64,000 nucleotides of DNA from Rhodocyclaceae bacterium (GTDB taxonomy: Bacteria; Pseudomonadota; Gammaproteobacteria; Burkholderiales; Rhodocyclaceae), in assembly GCA_020445765.1 (NCBI GenBank), contig JAGRFY010000028.1, positions 1-64,000 of the forward strand. The letters run 5' to 3'. Shown here piece by piece: positions 43,596 through 55,478 of the stretch (the first letter of the stretch is position 1; each line of letters opens with the position of its first letter). Under the pieces are notes generated by a model. That model saw only the letters and a list, made by a program, of their open reading frames with translations, made no database searches and was not told where the DNA came from. Made by a program: the position numbers and the translations under genes.

Positions 43596-44426
43596 TCAGT
43601 ATACGTGCTTGTTGAGGCGGACCTCGTGCAGGATCTTGGCCGAGATCTCCTCGATCGACTTGGCCGTCGAGTCCATCCACTTGATGCCTTCCCGCCGCAT
43701 CATGCGCTGGGCTTCCTCGATCTCGAAGCGACAGTTCTCGACCGAGGCGTAGCGCGAGTTGGGTCGGCGTTCCTGGCGGATCTGCGACAAGCGCTCGGGC
43801 GAAATGGTGAGGCCGAACAACTTGTTGCGGTAGCGCTGCAATTCGCCCGGCAGGCGATTGCGCTCGAAATCTTCGGGGATCAGCGGGTAGTTGGCCGCCT
43901 TGACGCCGAACTGCATTGCCAGATAGAGGCTGGTCGGCGTCTTGCCGGAGCGTGACACGCCGACCAGGATCACGTCGGACTGTTCGAGGTCGGTCCCGAC
44001 GATGCCGTCGTCGTGGGCGAGGGTGAAGTTGATCGCCTCGATCCGGCCCTTGTACTCGAGGCTCTCGGCGATGCCTCGGAAGCGACCGACGGCGTGGGTC
44101 GATCGCTGGCCGAGTTCGGTCTCGAGCGGGCCGATGAAGGATTCGAACAGGTCGATCAGCATCGCGCCGGTCTCGCGCAGCAACTGCACCGATTCGGGAC
44201 TGACCAGCGTGTTGAAGACGATCGGGCGTACGCCGTCGCGCTCGATCGCTTCGCGGATCGCGCGCACGCAGTCCATGACCTTGTCGAGATTGTCGACGAA
44301 CGGTACCCGCACCTGGCGGAATCGGATGTCCGGAAACTGGGCGAGCAGGCTGTGGCCGAAGGTCTCGGCGGTGATGCCGGTGCCATCGGAAATGAAGAAG
44401 ACGGTTCGGGTGTCGGTGGTGGTCAT
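43596..44426 (-). CDS. ppsR: PEP synthase regulatory kinase/pyrophosphorylase PpsR
   Basis: The product has 276 residues. It begins with [20 protein letters not shown] and has the P-loop [15 protein letters not shown] and the conserved [14 protein letters not shown] segment. PpsR inactivates PEP synthase by ADP-dependent phosphorylation of a threonine and reactivates it with phosphate. It is divergent from ppsA across a 107-base gap, the usual arrangement, so the pair shares a promoter region. Confidence 0.95.
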   Translation of the reverse strand: MTTTDTRTVFFISDGTGITAETFGHSLLAQFPDIRFRQVRVPFVDNLDKVMDCVRAIREAIERDGVRPIVFNTLVSPESVQLLRETGAMLIDLFESFIGPLETELGQRSTHAVGRFRGIAESLEYKGRIEAINFTLAHDDGIVGTDLEQSDVILVGVSRSGKTPTSLYLAMQFGVKAANYPLIPEDFERNRLPGELQRYRNKLFGLTISPERLSQIRQERRPNSRYASVENCRFEIEEAQRMMRREGIKWMDSTAKSIEEISAKILHEVRLNKHVY

Positions 44427-44533
44427 GGCCTGTGGTCGGATCTTGCGGTGGGTTAACCCATGATGTGGCGACGCGCGCCAGCAGCTAGAATTGCGATTTT
44501 GCTTTTACGACAACATTTACGGAAGACCTTCCC

Positions 44534-46900
44534 ATGACCCGTTTCGTCATTCCCTTCGAAGAGCTGCGCATGTCCGACGTGGAACAGGTCGGCGGCAAGA
44601 ATGCGTCGCTCGGCGAGATGATCAGCCAGTTGCCGGCCAGCGTGCGCGTTCCCGGCGGCTTTGCCACCACGGCCGCGGCCTATCGGGAATTCCTCGAGCA
44701 CGGGGGGCTGGCGGGGCGAATCCAGGCTCGCCTCGACACGCTGGACGTCGACGACGTCGATGAACTTGCACGGACCGGCGCCGAAATCCGTGGCTGGATC
44801 GTCGATACGCCGTTTCCGCAGCGTCTCGAGGGCGAAATCAAGGCAGCCTACGAGCGGCTGACCACCGAAGGCGAGGGCAGCTTCGCCGTGCGCTCGTCTG
44901 CGACCGCGGAGGATCTGCCCGACGCTTCGTTCGCCGGCCAGCAGGAATCCTTCCTGAACATCCACGGCTACGAGAACATCCTGCATGCGATCAAGGAGGT
45001 GTTCGCCTCGCTGTACAACGACCGGGCGATCGCCTACCGGGTGCACAAGGGCTTCACCCATGCCGAGGTCGCGCTGTCGGCCGGCGTCCAGCGGATGGTG
45101 CGCTCGGACATCGGCGCCTCGGGGGTGATGTTCACGATGGATACCGAGTCTGGCTTCGACGGCGTGGTGTTCATCACCGCCTCCTACGGCCTGGGCGAGA
45201 CCGTGGTGCAGGGTGCGGTCAATCCGGACGAGTACTACGTGCATAAGCCGACGCTGGCCCTGGGCAAACCCTCGGTGGTGCGCCGCAATCTCGGCTCCAA
45301 GCTGATCAAGATGGTGTTCTCGGAAAACCGCAAGGCGGGTCGTTCGACGGTCACCGTCGATGTTCCCGAGGCCGAGCGCAACCGGTTCTCGTTGAATGAT
45401 GCCGACGTGCTGGAGCTGGCCCGCTACGCGGTGATCATCGAGCAACACTACGGTCGCCCGATGGACATCGAGTGGGGCAAGTCCGGCGATGACGGCAAGC
45501 TCTACATCCTGCAGGCACGCCCCGAGACGGTGAAGAGCCGCCAGAGTGGCAACGTCATGGAGAAATACCGGCTCAAGCAGTACGGCAAGCGGTTGACCCA
45601 TGGCCGCGCGATCGGCCAGAAGATCGGTGTCGGGCCGGTGCGGGTGATCCATTCGGCGAGCGAGATGAACCGGGTGCAGACCGGCGACGTGCTGGTCACC
45701 GACATGACCGACCCCAACTGGGAGCCGGTGATGAAGCGCGCGGCGGCGATCGTCACCAACCGCGGCGGTCGCACCTGCCACGCGGCGATCATCGCGCGCG
45801 AACTGGGCATCCCGGCAATCGTTGGTTGCGGCAATGCCACCGAAGTGCTCGACGAAGGCGACTCGGTCACGGTGTCGTGCGCCGAGGGCGACACCGGCTA
45901 CGTCTATCGCGGTCGCCTCGAATACGAGGTGAATACGACGGACATGGGCAATCTGCCGGACATTCCGGTCAAGATCATGATGAACGTCGGCAACCCGGAA
46001 CTGGCCTTCGAGTTCTCCCAGATCCCGAACGGCGGTGTCGGCCTGGCGCGGCTGGAGTTCGTCATCAACAACATGATCGGCATTCACCCGAAGGCCATCC
46101 TCGAACTCGACCAGGTGCCGGCGAGCCTGCGCAGCGAAATCCTGCGCCGGTCGCGGGGCTACCTTACGCCGAAGCAGTTCTTCATCGAAAAGATCGTCGA
46201 GGGCGTCGCCACGCTCGCCGCTGCGTTCTATCCGCAGCCGGTGATCGTGCGCCTGTCCGACTTCAAGTCCAATGAATACCGCAAGCTTCTCGGCGGCGAG
46301 ATCTACGAGCCGGAAGAAGAAAACCCGATGCTCGGTTTCCGCGGTGCGTCGCGCTACATCGCCCATTCGTTCCGCGATTGCTTCGAGATGGAATGCGTCG
46401 CGATGAAGAAGGTCCGCAACGAGCTCGGGCTGACCAACGTCCAGCTGATGGTGCCGTTCGTGCGCAACCTCGACGAGGCCAAGGCGGTCGTCGATCTGCT
46501 TGCCGAGCACGGGCTGAAGCGCGGCGAGAAGGAACTCAAGCTGATCATGATGTGCGAGATTCCGTCGAACGCGCTGCTGGCCGAGCAGTTCCTCGAACAC
46601 TTCGATGGCTACTCGATCGGTTCCAACGACCTGACCCAGCTCACGCTTGGTCTGGACCGGGATTCGGGCCTGGTGGCCCACGCCTTCGACGAACGCGATC
46701 CGGCCGTCAAGCAGCTGCTGTCGATGGCGATCCAGGCGGCGAACCGGCTCGGCAAGTACGTCGGCATATGCGGCCAGGGACCTTCGGACCATGCCGATTT
46801 CGCCGAATGGCTGATGGACGAGGGCATCCAGACCATCTCACTCAATCCCGACACGGTTGTCGACACTTGGCTGAAGCTGGCGGCCCACGGCAAAAAGTAG
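44534..46900 (+). CDS. ppsA: Phosphoenolpyruvate synthase
   Basis: The product has 788 residues. The ATP-grasp domain starts [11 protein letters not shown], with [20 protein letters not shown]. The swivelling domain has the phosphohistidine motif [14 protein letters not shown], and the TIM-barrel PEP domain ends [12 protein letters not shown] and GICGQ. The enzyme makes PEP from pyruvate and ATP for gluconeogenesis. Length and motifs are complete. It is divergent from its regulator ppsR. A weak terminator follows at 46939-46963. Confidence 0.96.
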   Translation: MTRFVIPFEELRMSDVEQVGGKNASLGEMISQLPASVRVPGGFATTAAAYREFLEHGGLAGRIQARLDTLDVDDVDELARTGAEIRGWIVDTPFPQRLEGEIKAAYERLTTEGEGSFAVRSSATAEDLPDASFAGQQESFLNIHGYENILHAIKEVFASLYNDRAIAYRVHKGFTHAEVALSAGVQRMVRSDIGASGVMFTMDTESGFDGVVFITASYGLGETVVQGAVNPDEYYVHKPTLALGKPSVVRRNLGSKLIKMVFSENRKAGRSTVTVDVPEAERNRFSLNDADVLELARYAVIIEQHYGRPMDIEWGKSGDDGKLYILQARPETVKSRQSGNVMEKYRLKQYGKRLTHGRAIGQKIGVGPVRVIHSASEMNRVQTGDVLVTDMTDPNWEPVMKRAAAIVTNRGGRTCHAAIIARELGIPAIVGCGNATEVLDEGDSVTVSCAEGDTGYVYRGRLEYEVNTTDMGNLPDIPVKIMMNVGNPELAFEFSQIPNGGVGLARLEFVINNMIGIHPKAILELDQVPASLRSEILRRSRGYLTPKQFFIEKIVEGVATLAAAFYPQPVIVRLSDFKSNEYRKLLGGEIYEPEEENPMLGFRGASRYIAHSFRDCFEMECVAMKKVRNELGLTNVQLMVPFVRNLDEAKAVVDLLAEHGLKRGEKELKLIMMCEIPSNALLAEQFLEHFDGYSIGSNDLTQLTLGLDRDSGLVAHAFDERDPAVKQLLSMAIQAANRLGKYVGICGQGPSDHADFAEWLMDEGIQTISLNPDTVVDTWLKLAAHGKK

Positions 46901-46938
46901 TTGTTTTTCATGCTGTTGCAGGGGGATTTCGGCATCCG

Positions 46939-46963
46939 GGCGCCGTCGTCCAGGCGGCGTTTT
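46939..46963 (+). terminator. Possible terminator of ppsA
   Basis: A short stem CGCCG/CGGCG with an 8-base loop is followed by TTTT, about 40 bases past the ppsA stop. The stem is short, so confidence is limited. Confidence 0.45.
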
Positions 46964-47067
46964 CAGGGTGACGAAGTGCTATACTGCAAAACTTTCGCGA
47001 ATTGCGACCGTAGATACCTACAAAGCGGGCTAGGCGCGCCCAGAGACAAAACACGGCGGGAGGCTGG

Positions 47068-48030
47068 ATGGCGTTAGTCATTCTTTCGGCAGATGCGGCT
47101 ACGGAATCGAAGGTGCGGACCGTCTCGTCCCGGCGGCTGCTTGTTGGCGTTTCGGCCTTGCTCGCGGGAGCCCTTGCCGGCGGATTCTGGCTTGGCTACG
47201 ACTACGGCCGCAGCGACCATTCGGTCGAAATGGTGCTGGTCGAGCCGGAGATCGACGGCACCGACGCGCAAGTCGTCGTCGAAGTTCCGTCGGCCGAGCC
47301 GGAAAGCCGTTTCCTGATCGGTCGCGTCGGCGAGCTCTCTGGGCGGCTGCTGCGGCTCGAGGCCGAAGCCATCCTGCTCGCCAAGCGGCTCGGCCTCAAG
47401 AGCGACGAAGACGGCGAGGCCGCCGAGGAATCCATAGACGACGCCAAGGGCGATGGGAAGCCGGCCGAGGGCGGCCCGATGATGCCGGCGATCGGCGAGG
47501 GCCTGAGCAGTTCGGAAGAGGCGATGGCGGTGGTGGGCAGCAGCCTGGAAATGCTCGAGGCCGACCTCGGCAGGCTGGCCGAGACCTTGTCGACGATCGA
47601 CGAGATGGCCGCCCAGCAAGTCGTCGAATCGATGATCTACCCGAGCCGTCAGCCGGTGCTCGGCTCCCGCATCGGCTCGCGCTTCGGCAACCGTGCCGAC
47701 CCGTTCAACAGGCGTCGCGCATTCCACAGCGGCCTCGACTTCCCGGCGCCGGCGGGTTCCCCGATCTACGCGAGCGCCGGTGGTGTCGTCCGCTATGCCG
47801 GCTTCCGCGGCGAATATGGTCGGCAGGTCGAGATCGATCACGGCAACGGACTGATCACACGGTACTCGCACGCCCGCCGCCTGCACGTAAGGAGCGGTGA
47901 CGTCGTGACCCCTGGCCAGCACATCGCGGACATCGGCTCGAGTGGCCGTTCCACCGGGCCGCACCTGCATTTCGAGGTCCTCAAGAACGGCAGATTCGTC
48001 GATCCCGAGGACTACCTGCGCGAGGGCTGA
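47068..48030 (+). CDS. M23 family metallopeptidase (LytM type)
   Basis: The product has 320 residues. One N-terminal membrane helix (about 25-45) and a coiled-coil region (about 80-195) come first. The C-terminal M23 domain (about 205-315) has HSGLDF, GNGLITRYSHA and GPHLHFEV, so all zinc ligands and the second His are present. It should cut peptidoglycan cross-bridges. GGGAGG precedes the ATG. The next two genes follow at 8 and 31 bases, so this is an operon that pairs a cell-wall hydrolase with a bactofilin. Confidence 0.92.
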   Translation: MALVILSADAATESKVRTVSSRRLLVGVSALLAGALAGGFWLGYDYGRSDHSVEMVLVEPEIDGTDAQVVVEVPSAEPESRFLIGRVGELSGRLLRLEAEAILLAKRLGLKSDEDGEAAEESIDDAKGDGKPAEGGPMMPAIGEGLSSSEEAMAVVGSSLEMLEADLGRLAETLSTIDEMAAQQVVESMIYPSRQPVLGSRIGSRFGNRADPFNRRRAFHSGLDFPAPAGSPIYASAGGVVRYAGFRGEYGRQVEIDHGNGLITRYSHARRLHVRSGDVVTPGQHIADIGSSGRSTGPHLHFEVLKNGRFVDPEDYLREG

Positions 48031-48038
48031 GAGCGCGC

Positions 48039-48437
48039 ATGCCGGGTCTGTTCGGCGGTAATCGGAACACCAGGGAACTGACCGCGACGTCCTACACCGT
48101 CGAACGTGGCGGTGGCGGCTCGCGGCTCGTGCCCACGCTGCTCGCAGTGTGTTGCGTCGTGCTTGCCGCCTATGCGGCCTATCAGGTGTTGCGCGAGCAG
48201 TTCGCGCCGGCCTCGCGGGTCAGCCAACTGGAGGCCGAAAATCGCCAGTTGCGTCGGCAACTGGTCGACGAGACCGGGCGCTTGAGCGGGGAACTGACCG
48301 ATGCCCGGCTGCAGACCGAGATGGACGCGGCGACGCGGGCCGAACTCGAGCGACAGCTCGAAGAGCTGACCACCCAGCTCAAAGAGGTGAACGAGGAATT
48401 GAGCTTTTTCAAGCAGGCCAAGAAATCGAAGCCTTGA
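48039..48437 (+). CDS. Small membrane-anchored coiled-coil protein
   Basis: The product has 132 residues. One membrane helix (about 37-54, LLAVCCVVLAAYAAYQVL) is followed by a continuous periplasmic coiled coil (about 64-125) rich in Glu, Leu, Arg and Gln. No named domain. It lies between the M23 peptidase and bactofilin genes with 8 and 31-base gaps. It may link or activate the hydrolase, as coiled-coil partners do for LytM factors, but that is inference. Confidence 0.75.
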   Translation: MPGLFGGNRNTRELTATSYTVERGGGGSRLVPTLLAVCCVVLAAYAAYQVLREQFAPASRVSQLEAENRQLRRQLVDETGRLSGELTDARLQTEMDAATRAELERQLEELTTQLKEVNEELSFFKQAKKSKP

Positions 48438-48468
48438 CGAGTACCGGGAACGACCACGGAGGAGAGAC

Positions 48469-48912
48469 ATGCTGCGCCGAAAGAAGACGAACTCGATCGA
48501 GATCACCAAGCTCTCGAGCCTGGTGGCCGACAACGTCGAGATCAACGGTGATCTCGCATTCTCCGACGGACTGCGGGTGGACGGCTCGGTGTGCGGCAAC
48601 CTGTCGAACAAGGACGGGCACAAGGGATTGCTTGTGCTGAGCGAGCGCGGCCGCATCGAAGGCAACGTCCGGGTCCACGACGCCGTCATCAACGGCGTCA
48701 TCGTCGGCGACGTCAGTGTCGAGCATTTTCTCGAACTGCAGCCCAAGGCCAGGATCACCGGCGACATCAAGTACCGGCAACTGCAGATGGACTGCGGCGC
48801 ATCGGTGTCGGGAACCCTGACCTGCGTGTCTGAAGAACCGGCGGCGAGCGGGAAGGTCGAGCCCAAGTCCGATGACAAGGTGGTCGAACTGAACAACACC
48901 AGCCACGGCTAG
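48469..48912 (+). CDS. Bactofilin
   Basis: The product has 147 residues. The bactofilin beta-helix core (about 18-120) shows repeated short strands with glycines (GDLAFSDGLRVDGSVCGNL, SERGRIEGNVRVHDAVINGVIVGDV, ARITGDIKY). Bactofilins polymerise without nucleotide and organise cell-wall enzymes and shape. The clustered M23 peptidase is the typical partner. The Shine-Dalgarno GGAGGAGAG is strong. The tail is short and charged. Confidence 0.93.
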   Translation: MLRRKKTNSIEITKLSSLVADNVEINGDLAFSDGLRVDGSVCGNLSNKDGHKGLLVLSERGRIEGNVRVHDAVINGVIVGDVSVEHFLELQPKARITGDIKYRQLQMDCGASVSGTLTCVSEEPAASGKVEPKSDDKVVELNNTSHG

Positions 48913-48949
48913 ACGAATTGCCTTCGCAAACGCCTCGCACCTGACCGCC

Positions 48950-49414
48950 GTGGATTTCGAACTGCTTTGGTGGCACTGGATCGTGCTCGCCGTAGGCTTG
49001 GCGCTGGCCGAGCTCGCGATCCCGTCGTTCTTCGTGATCTGGTTCGGCGCCGGGGCGGTGCTGGTCGGCTTGGTGACGCTGCTGGTGCACGACCTGTCGC
49101 TTGCCGAACAGCTCTCGATCTGGATCCTGGCTTCACTGGCAATGGTCTATGCGTGGTTTCGGGTGTTCCGAACCAATCGCCACAAGACCCGGATCGGCAT
49201 GGCCGAGGGTGAGGTGATCGGCGAGGTCGGACTGCTGGTGCGGGAGGTCGCACCGTTCCAGCGAGGCAGCGTGCGATTCCAGAAGCCGTTGCTCGGTGCC
49301 GAGGAGTGGGTCTGCATCGGTGACGAGGCGATCGTCGCCGGCGAGCGCGTGCGGGTCGTCGCGATCGAAGGCAGCATTCTGAAAGTGGCGCGCAGCGCGA
49401 AGGGGGATACATGA
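48950..49414 (+). CDS. NfeD-family membrane protein
   Basis: The product has 154 residues from GTG. Two or three membrane helices (about 7-75) include the WFGAGAVLVGLVTLL segment. They are followed by a C-terminal OB-fold (about 90-150) with GEVIGEVGLL, WVCIGDEAIVAGERVRVVAIEGSILKV. It partners an SPFH protein: its stop overlaps the next start by 4 bases (ATGA). No ATG lies upstream in frame, and GTG gives the normal family start at the first helix. Confidence 0.88.
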   Translation: MDFELLWWHWIVLAVGLALAELAIPSFFVIWFGAGAVLVGLVTLLVHDLSLAEQLSIWILASLAMVYAWFRVFRTNRHKTRIGMAEGEVIGEVGLLVREVAPFQRGSVRFQKPLLGAEEWVCIGDEAIVAGERVRVVAIEGSILKVARSAKGDT

Positions 49415-50265
49415 GCGAAGGTCTGATCGTAGTCGTTGCGATCCTGGTGTTCGTGGTGATCACGATCGCCAAGGGCGTTCGAATCATCCCGCAGGGCGAA
49501 GAGTGGATCGTCGAGCGTCTGGGCAAGTATCAGGAGACGCTGAAACCGGGCCTGCGGATCATCATTCCGTATATCGACAACGTCGCTTACAAGCTGGTCA
49601 CCAAGGACATCATCCTGGACGTGCAGGAACAGGAGGTGATCACGCTGGACAACGCCGTGATCCTGGCCAACGCGGTGGCCTTCGTCAAAGTGACCGATCC
49701 GGTCAAGGCGGTGTATGGCGTTACCGACTTCGCCGAGGCGATCCGCAACCTGATCATGACCACCTTGCGCTCGATCATCGGCGAGATGGAACTGGACCAG
49801 GCCCTGTCGTCGCGCGACAAGATCAAGGCGCGCCTGCGAGAGAGCATTGCCGACGAGGCGGTGGATTGGGGGCTCACGGTCAAGTCGGTGGAAATTCAGG
49901 ACATCAATCCGTCGCAATCGATGCAGAAGGCGATGGAGATGCAGGCCGCGGCCGAGCGCGAGCGCAAGGCGATGGTGACCAAGGCTGAGGGCGAAAAGCA
50001 GTCGGCGATTCTCGAGGCGGACGCCCGCCTCGAGGCGGCCAAGCGCGATGCCAACGCCCAGGTCATGCTGGCCGAGGCGTCGGCGGAGGCGATCCGCCGG
50101 GTTTCCAAGGCGATCGGCAGCGAGACGGCACCGGTCTACTACATGCTCGGCGAGCGCTATGTACAAGCGCTGCGGGCGCTGGGCGAGTCCGACAATGCCA
50201 AGCTGGTTGTGCTGCCCGGCGATATTCGCGAGGCCCTGAAGGGGCTGTTCAGCCAGGCTCGTTGA
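49411..50265 (+). CDS. SPFH/Band 7 protein (QmcA/stomatin type)
   Basis: The product has 284 residues. One N-terminal membrane helix (about 3-20) is followed by the SPFH domain (about 22-190) with VRIIPQGEEWIVERLGKY, LDVQEQEVITLDNAV and TTLRSIIGEMELDQALSSRD. The coiled-coil flotillin region (about 195-245) is rich in Ala and Glu. It forms membrane microdomain oligomers and works with NfeD. Translational coupling with nfeD is direct. Its 3' end overlaps the convergent glycosyltransferase gene by 17 bases. Confidence 0.92.
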   Translation: MSEGLIVVVAILVFVVITIAKGVRIIPQGEEWIVERLGKYQETLKPGLRIIIPYIDNVAYKLVTKDIILDVQEQEVITLDNAVILANAVAFVKVTDPVKAVYGVTDFAEAIRNLIMTTLRSIIGEMELDQALSSRDKIKARLRESIADEAVDWGLTVKSVEIQDINPSQSMQKAMEMQAAAERERKAMVTKAEGEKQSAILEADARLEAAKRDANAQVMLAEASAEAIRRVSKAIGSETAPVYYMLGERYVQALRALGESDNAKLVVLPGDIREALKGLFSQAR

Positions 50266-51727
50266 CCGCCGCCGCGGCATAGCCGCGAAATCCCCGCAGC
50301 AGGGTCAGATGGATGCGACGCTCGAAGTCGCGGTGGACCGGCACGATGCGTTCGCCCAGATCCTCGGCCGCGTCGAAGCGGTCGAGTACCGACTGGTCGA
50401 GCGGATCACGGCTGACGAATAGCAGGTCGCGGCCTTTCGCGGCGGACAGGTCGGTGGTCAGCTGGTAGTGGTCGATGACCCGCCCCTGCGGGTTCCAGCT
50501 GGCATATTCCCTGGGGTCGAGGAAGTAGATCAGGTGGGCCAGCAGATCGCGGTCGGGCGCCACCAGGATCGCGTCCGGATGGGCTGCCAGTGCCGGTGCC
50601 ACCGCCTGTGCCATTTCGTGCCAGCCTCGCGCGCGCTTGTACGGATCCTTGCCGCGGGTGATTTCGATATCGGCCATGCGGGCCACGTCGGGCCAGTGAT
50701 ATACCGCGCTTACCAGCAGCAGGTTGACCATGACTGCGGCTGCCACCGTGCGCCATCGCTGCCGGTCACCGAGCCAGCCGACGGTGAGCACGATCCCGGC
50801 GACGAATGCCGGCGCCGCCCAGTTGCTGTTGGCGCCGCCGCGCAGCGCCTGGACGCTGACCAGCGCCAGCAAGGGCAGACTCATGCCCAGCAGCATCCGC
50901 CAGACCGGATCACGCACGCGCATGACGGTGCGTGCGATCGCCCACAGCATGCACAGGAACAGCAGCGGACCCATCGACAGCCACTGTCCGGCCAGGAATT
51001 CGCCGAGGTTGCTTCGGTCGCCCGGTTCGGCGTCGAGCTGGGTGATGTCCGCGGTGTGGCGAAAGGTCGGGAAATCGTGGCTCCAGTTCCACCAAAGATT
51101 TGGTGCAAACACCAATAGTGCGATCAGGACGGCGACCCAGGGCCGTGGGCCGACGAGTGCGGTGCGTCCGCTGCCGCCGGCCAGCATCACCAGCAATGCC
51201 GACGGCAGGAAGGCCGCCATTGTGTACTTGGTGAGCAGGCCGAGGCCGACCACCAGTCCGAGCACCAGCCAGTGGCGCCAGCCGCCGTCCTCGTGCAGCG
51301 CATGCCACAGTGCGAGCATGCCCAGCGACCAGAACAGCAGGAGCGGCGCATCGGTGGACACGAACAGGCCGAGTGCGCCGACCAGCGGCATCGTCAGGAA
51401 TGCGAGACCCGACCAGAAGCCGACGCGATCGTCGAACATCAGCGAGCCGAGGCGGCAGATGATCAATGCGGCCAGCGGATAGCTCAGCAGCGATGGCAGC
51501 TTGATCGCCAGCAGACCGTCGCCGAACAGCGCGGTGCTGCCCGCGATCATCGCCGCGATTACCGGCGGCTTGGAAAAATAGCCCCAGTCGAGCGCCTTCG
51601 ACCAGCCCCAGTAGTAGGCCTCGTCGACGTACAGGTCGATGCCCAAATGCTGGATCACCCACATCCGGTAGGCAGTCAGCAGAACCGCGATCGCGGCCAG
51701 CGTCAGTGCCGGTCGGTCGAGAATCAT
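50249..51727 (-). CDS. GT39-family integral membrane glycosyltransferase
   Basis: The product has 492 residues with about 10-12 membrane helices. The first loop has the acidic motif DEAYYWGWSKALDWGYFSKPP, typical of dolichyl-phosphate-mannose-type (PMT_2) transferases and ArnT. It should move a sugar from a polyprenyl-phosphate donor to an acceptor at the outer face of the inner membrane. The acceptor is unknown. Its start overlaps the stop of the preceding GT39 gene (ATGA). Confidence 0.85.
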   Translation of the reverse strand: MILDRPALTLAAIAVLLTAYRMWVIQHLGIDLYVDEAYYWGWSKALDWGYFSKPPVIAAMIAGSTALFGDGLLAIKLPSLLSYPLAALIICRLGSLMFDDRVGFWSGLAFLTMPLVGALGLFVSTDAPLLLFWSLGMLALWHALHEDGGWRHWLVLGLVVGLGLLTKYTMAAFLPSALLVMLAGGSGRTALVGPRPWVAVLIALLVFAPNLWWNWSHDFPTFRHTADITQLDAEPGDRSNLGEFLAGQWLSMGPLLFLCMLWAIARTVMRVRDPVWRMLLGMSLPLLALVSVQALRGGANSNWAAPAFVAGIVLTVGWLGDRQRWRTVAAAVMVNLLLVSAVYHWPDVARMADIEITRGKDPYKRARGWHEMAQAVAPALAAHPDAILVAPDRDLLAHLIYFLDPREYASWNPQGRVIDHYQLTTDLSAAKGRDLLFVSRDPLDQSVLDRFDAAEDLGERIVPVHRDFERRIHLTLLRGFRGYAAAAVNEPG

Positions 51728-53273
51728 GGCGCGTGCCGCCGCAGGGTGACGACACCACCCTCGACGCCCAGGGTGTCGTAATCGTCCTTGGGCACGCGGT
51801 CGATGCGCGTGACGGCGAGGCCGCCGGGCTCCGGTTGGCGGCGCGGCGTCACTGCCTGGCGATAGACGCTGAAGCTGGGTGCGGTATAGCTCAGCAGGGT
51901 CACCGGCTCGCCGGTCTCGCGCATCGCCAGCGCGGTGCGCTTGACCGGTCCCTGCGCGAGTTCGCCGGCCAGCGGCACCACGAACACCACCAGCAGCAGG
52001 CCCTGCAGGACACCGGCGCCGACCAGCGTGCGCCAGATCGTCGTGCGCCAGTAATGCACCACCGCCAGCCAGCAGGCGATGCCGCCGAAGGTGGCGAGGA
52101 CGTAGAACGGCGTGGTTTCCTCAAGTGCGCGTCCAAGCTGGGCGCGGCTGTAGGCGTCGCCGGCCTGACTCGCCGCCAGGGCCGCGAGGATCCACGGCAG
52201 CATGGCATAGACCGTCAACAGGATCGCCGGCGGCAGCCAGTGTGCCCAGGGTCGCTTGAGTTCGTCGCGGTGGGCGGCGATCAGCAGGAACAGCGGCGTG
52301 CATCCGTACAGCACATAGTGCGGGAGCTTGGTACCCGAGAGGCTGAAGAAGGCGATGACGAAGGCGGCCCAGCACCACAGCAGTCGCCGCACGCCGACGG
52401 CCAGGTCGGCGCGAAAGCCACGGATGGCCGCGAACAATGGCCCGGTCCAGGGCAATAGCAGCAGCGGCACCGTGAACAGGTAGTAGGCGATGCCACCGCC
52501 GTGGCCTTCGAGGGTGCCGGAGAATCGCTCGACGTTGTGGCGAAGAATGAATCCGTCGATGAACAGCTGGCCGTGGATCTTCAATGCAGCCGCATACCAG
52601 GGCACTACCAGCAGCAGGAAGACGAGCCAGCCGAGCGGATCGGTGACGGATTTCAGCCAGCGTCGCCACTGCTTGCGCGAAGCGCAGTAGAGCAGGGTCA
52701 CGGCGGCCGGGATCAGCAAGGCGATCGGACCCTTGGTGAGCGCGCCGAGGCCCATCCACATGAAGCTGCGCAGCAAGGGCGCGCGGCGGCCGGATTCGAG
52801 GTGTCGCCACGCGTCGAACAGGGTCAGCGCCAGCAGCAGGTTCAACAGCGCATCGGCGGTGGCGGCCCGGCCGATGATCATCGGCCCGAGCGAGGTCGAC
52901 GCGATCGCCAGCGCGGCGAGCGCGGCATCGGCACCGAATCGCTGGCGGGCGAAGTGCCAGGTCGCATAGCACCAAGTGATTGCCGCCAGCGCCGATGGCA
53001 GCCGAAACGCCCATTCGCTGGGACCGAGCGCAAGGTAGGCGAGGGCTTGCAGCCAGTAGATCAGGATCGGCTTGTCGAAGCGGTGCTCGCCGTTGAGGTA
53101 GGTGGACAGGAAGTCGCCGCGCTCGAACATCTCGCGGGTGGCTTCCGAAAAAGCGCCTTCGTCGACGTCGAACAGAGGTGCTGCGCCGAGACATAGCAGA
53201 AACATCGTCGGCGGCAGCAGGAATACCAGGATCCGGAACCAGTCCTTCCGCGAATCGAGGGCGACGGCGGGAA

Positions 53274-53277
<4 letters not shown>
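51724..53277 (-). CDS. ArnT-like GT39 glycosyltransferase
   Basis: The product has 517 residues with many membrane helices. The first periplasmic loop has FDVDEGAFSEATREMFERGDFLSTYLNGEHRFDKPILIYW, which carries the ArnT/PMT_2 DE motif. It is homologous in fold to the next gene but distinct in sequence, so the operon holds two different sugar transferases. The MIPAV start overlaps the upstream GT2 stop by 4 bases. ArnT adds aminoarabinose to lipid A; this copy may use another sugar or acceptor. Confidence 0.85.
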
Positions 53278-54325
<1,048 letters not shown>

Positions 54326-54329
<4 letters not shown>

Positions 54330-55249
54330 GGTGTCTTCGAAGTCCGGTTGGGGTCGGTTTCGGGGCGGGCCAGCCCGGCCATCCAGGCCAGCACGCCGGC
54401 CAGTACCGCACTGGCAATGACGAACAGGTGCAGTGCCAAAGCCGCCTGGAGGCCCTGTTCGAGCGCGATGCCGGACGGCAGCATCGCCGCCGCGGCACCG
54501 GCTTCGTAGGTACCGAAGCCGGCCACGCCCTGGACCGGAAGGATTGCGGCAAGCTCGGCGCCGAGGGCGCCGGCGGCACCGGTCGCCAGGCTGGCGGGCA
54601 GCAGTTGCGCCAGGACGTAGGCCTGGGTCGACAGCTTGACCGACCAGTTGGCGACCGTCCAGAGCCAACCCAGTCGTGCGTGTCGCGTCGAATCGGCGAA
54701 GGCGTCTCGCAACCGGCCCAGGCGGGCGGCGATCGCCGACCCCTGGTGCCAGCGATGCGGGGCCCGGGCCCAGCGCGGCAGCCACAACGCGAGCCCGACC
54801 AGCAGCACGATGCCGGCCACGCGCCAGGCCGCCGGAAGCCCGGGCCATACCGCCGCGGTCAGGGCCGCGACGACGAATGCATCCTGCAGCCGGAACCAGA
54901 ACAAGGAGGCGATCGCGCGCGGCAGCGAGGTCCCGAAATGCTGCCGCAGCAGCAAGGGAAAGGCCGCTTCGCCGCCGCGAAACGGCACCAGGTTGACCAT
55001 TGCGTTATGGACCAGGACGATGCGCAGGCAGGTCAGGTAGCGGCCACCGGTGTCGCTGCGAAACTCGTCGCTGACCCGCAATGCACGAAGTGCGTAGCTC
55101 AACGCGAAGCCCGCCAGCGCGAGCCCTATCAGCCCGGGGCTGAAGCGACCGAGGCTGTCGCCGAGGGCGCGCCAGCGGCCGTCGCTTGCCAGCCAGGCCA
55201 GCAGGGCCAGGCTCAGCAGCAGTGCCAGCAGCCGTTTCAGCGATCGCAC
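54326..55249 (-). CDS. LPG-synthase/UPF0104-type membrane protein, possible flippase
   Basis: The product has 307 residues from GTG at 55249, with about eight membrane helices. It matches the lysylphosphatidylglycerol-synthase TM-region family: LKRLLALLLSLALLAWL at the start, VNLVPFRGGEAAFPLLLRQ, and LGAELAAILPVQGVAGFGTYEAG. Members often accompany polyprenyl glycosyltransferases and are thought to flip lipid-linked sugars. It heads the four-gene operon and overlaps the GT2 start by 4 bases. An ATG at 55342 is an alternative start (338 residues); the family usually begins at the first helix. Confidence 0.75.
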
Positions 55250-55413
55250 GGCAGGCTCGCCGGCAAGGCTCGGGCGGCATCTCGGAAGCTCATGGGCAAC
55301 ACGGACGTTCGCTGAAATCGAGGACGCTGGATTGTATCCCATGGGCTCGCCGCCAGCCCGTGGCGGGGCGCCTGGCGTGGCCGTGGCGGGCCGGCGGCGC
55401 GGTGCTGCTCGGG

Positions 55414-55419
55414 TATAAT
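55414..55419 (+). promoter_or_regulatory. Likely -10 element of purL
   Basis: TATAAT is a perfect -10, 60 bases before the purL ATG. No good -35 lies 17 bases upstream in this G+C-rich stretch. A PurR-type operator was not seen. Confidence 0.4.
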
Positions 55420-55478
55420 CCGCGCGTCCCGTTCCACCCGCGGAAATGCACGTTCCGCACCGAGCCCCGACACCGTCC

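Noticed and set aside
44453-46792. Long minus-strand frame inside ppsA (779 codons)
   Set aside because: It is antisense to an intact PEP synthase; composition is His/Asp/Arg-rich as expected of a shadow.
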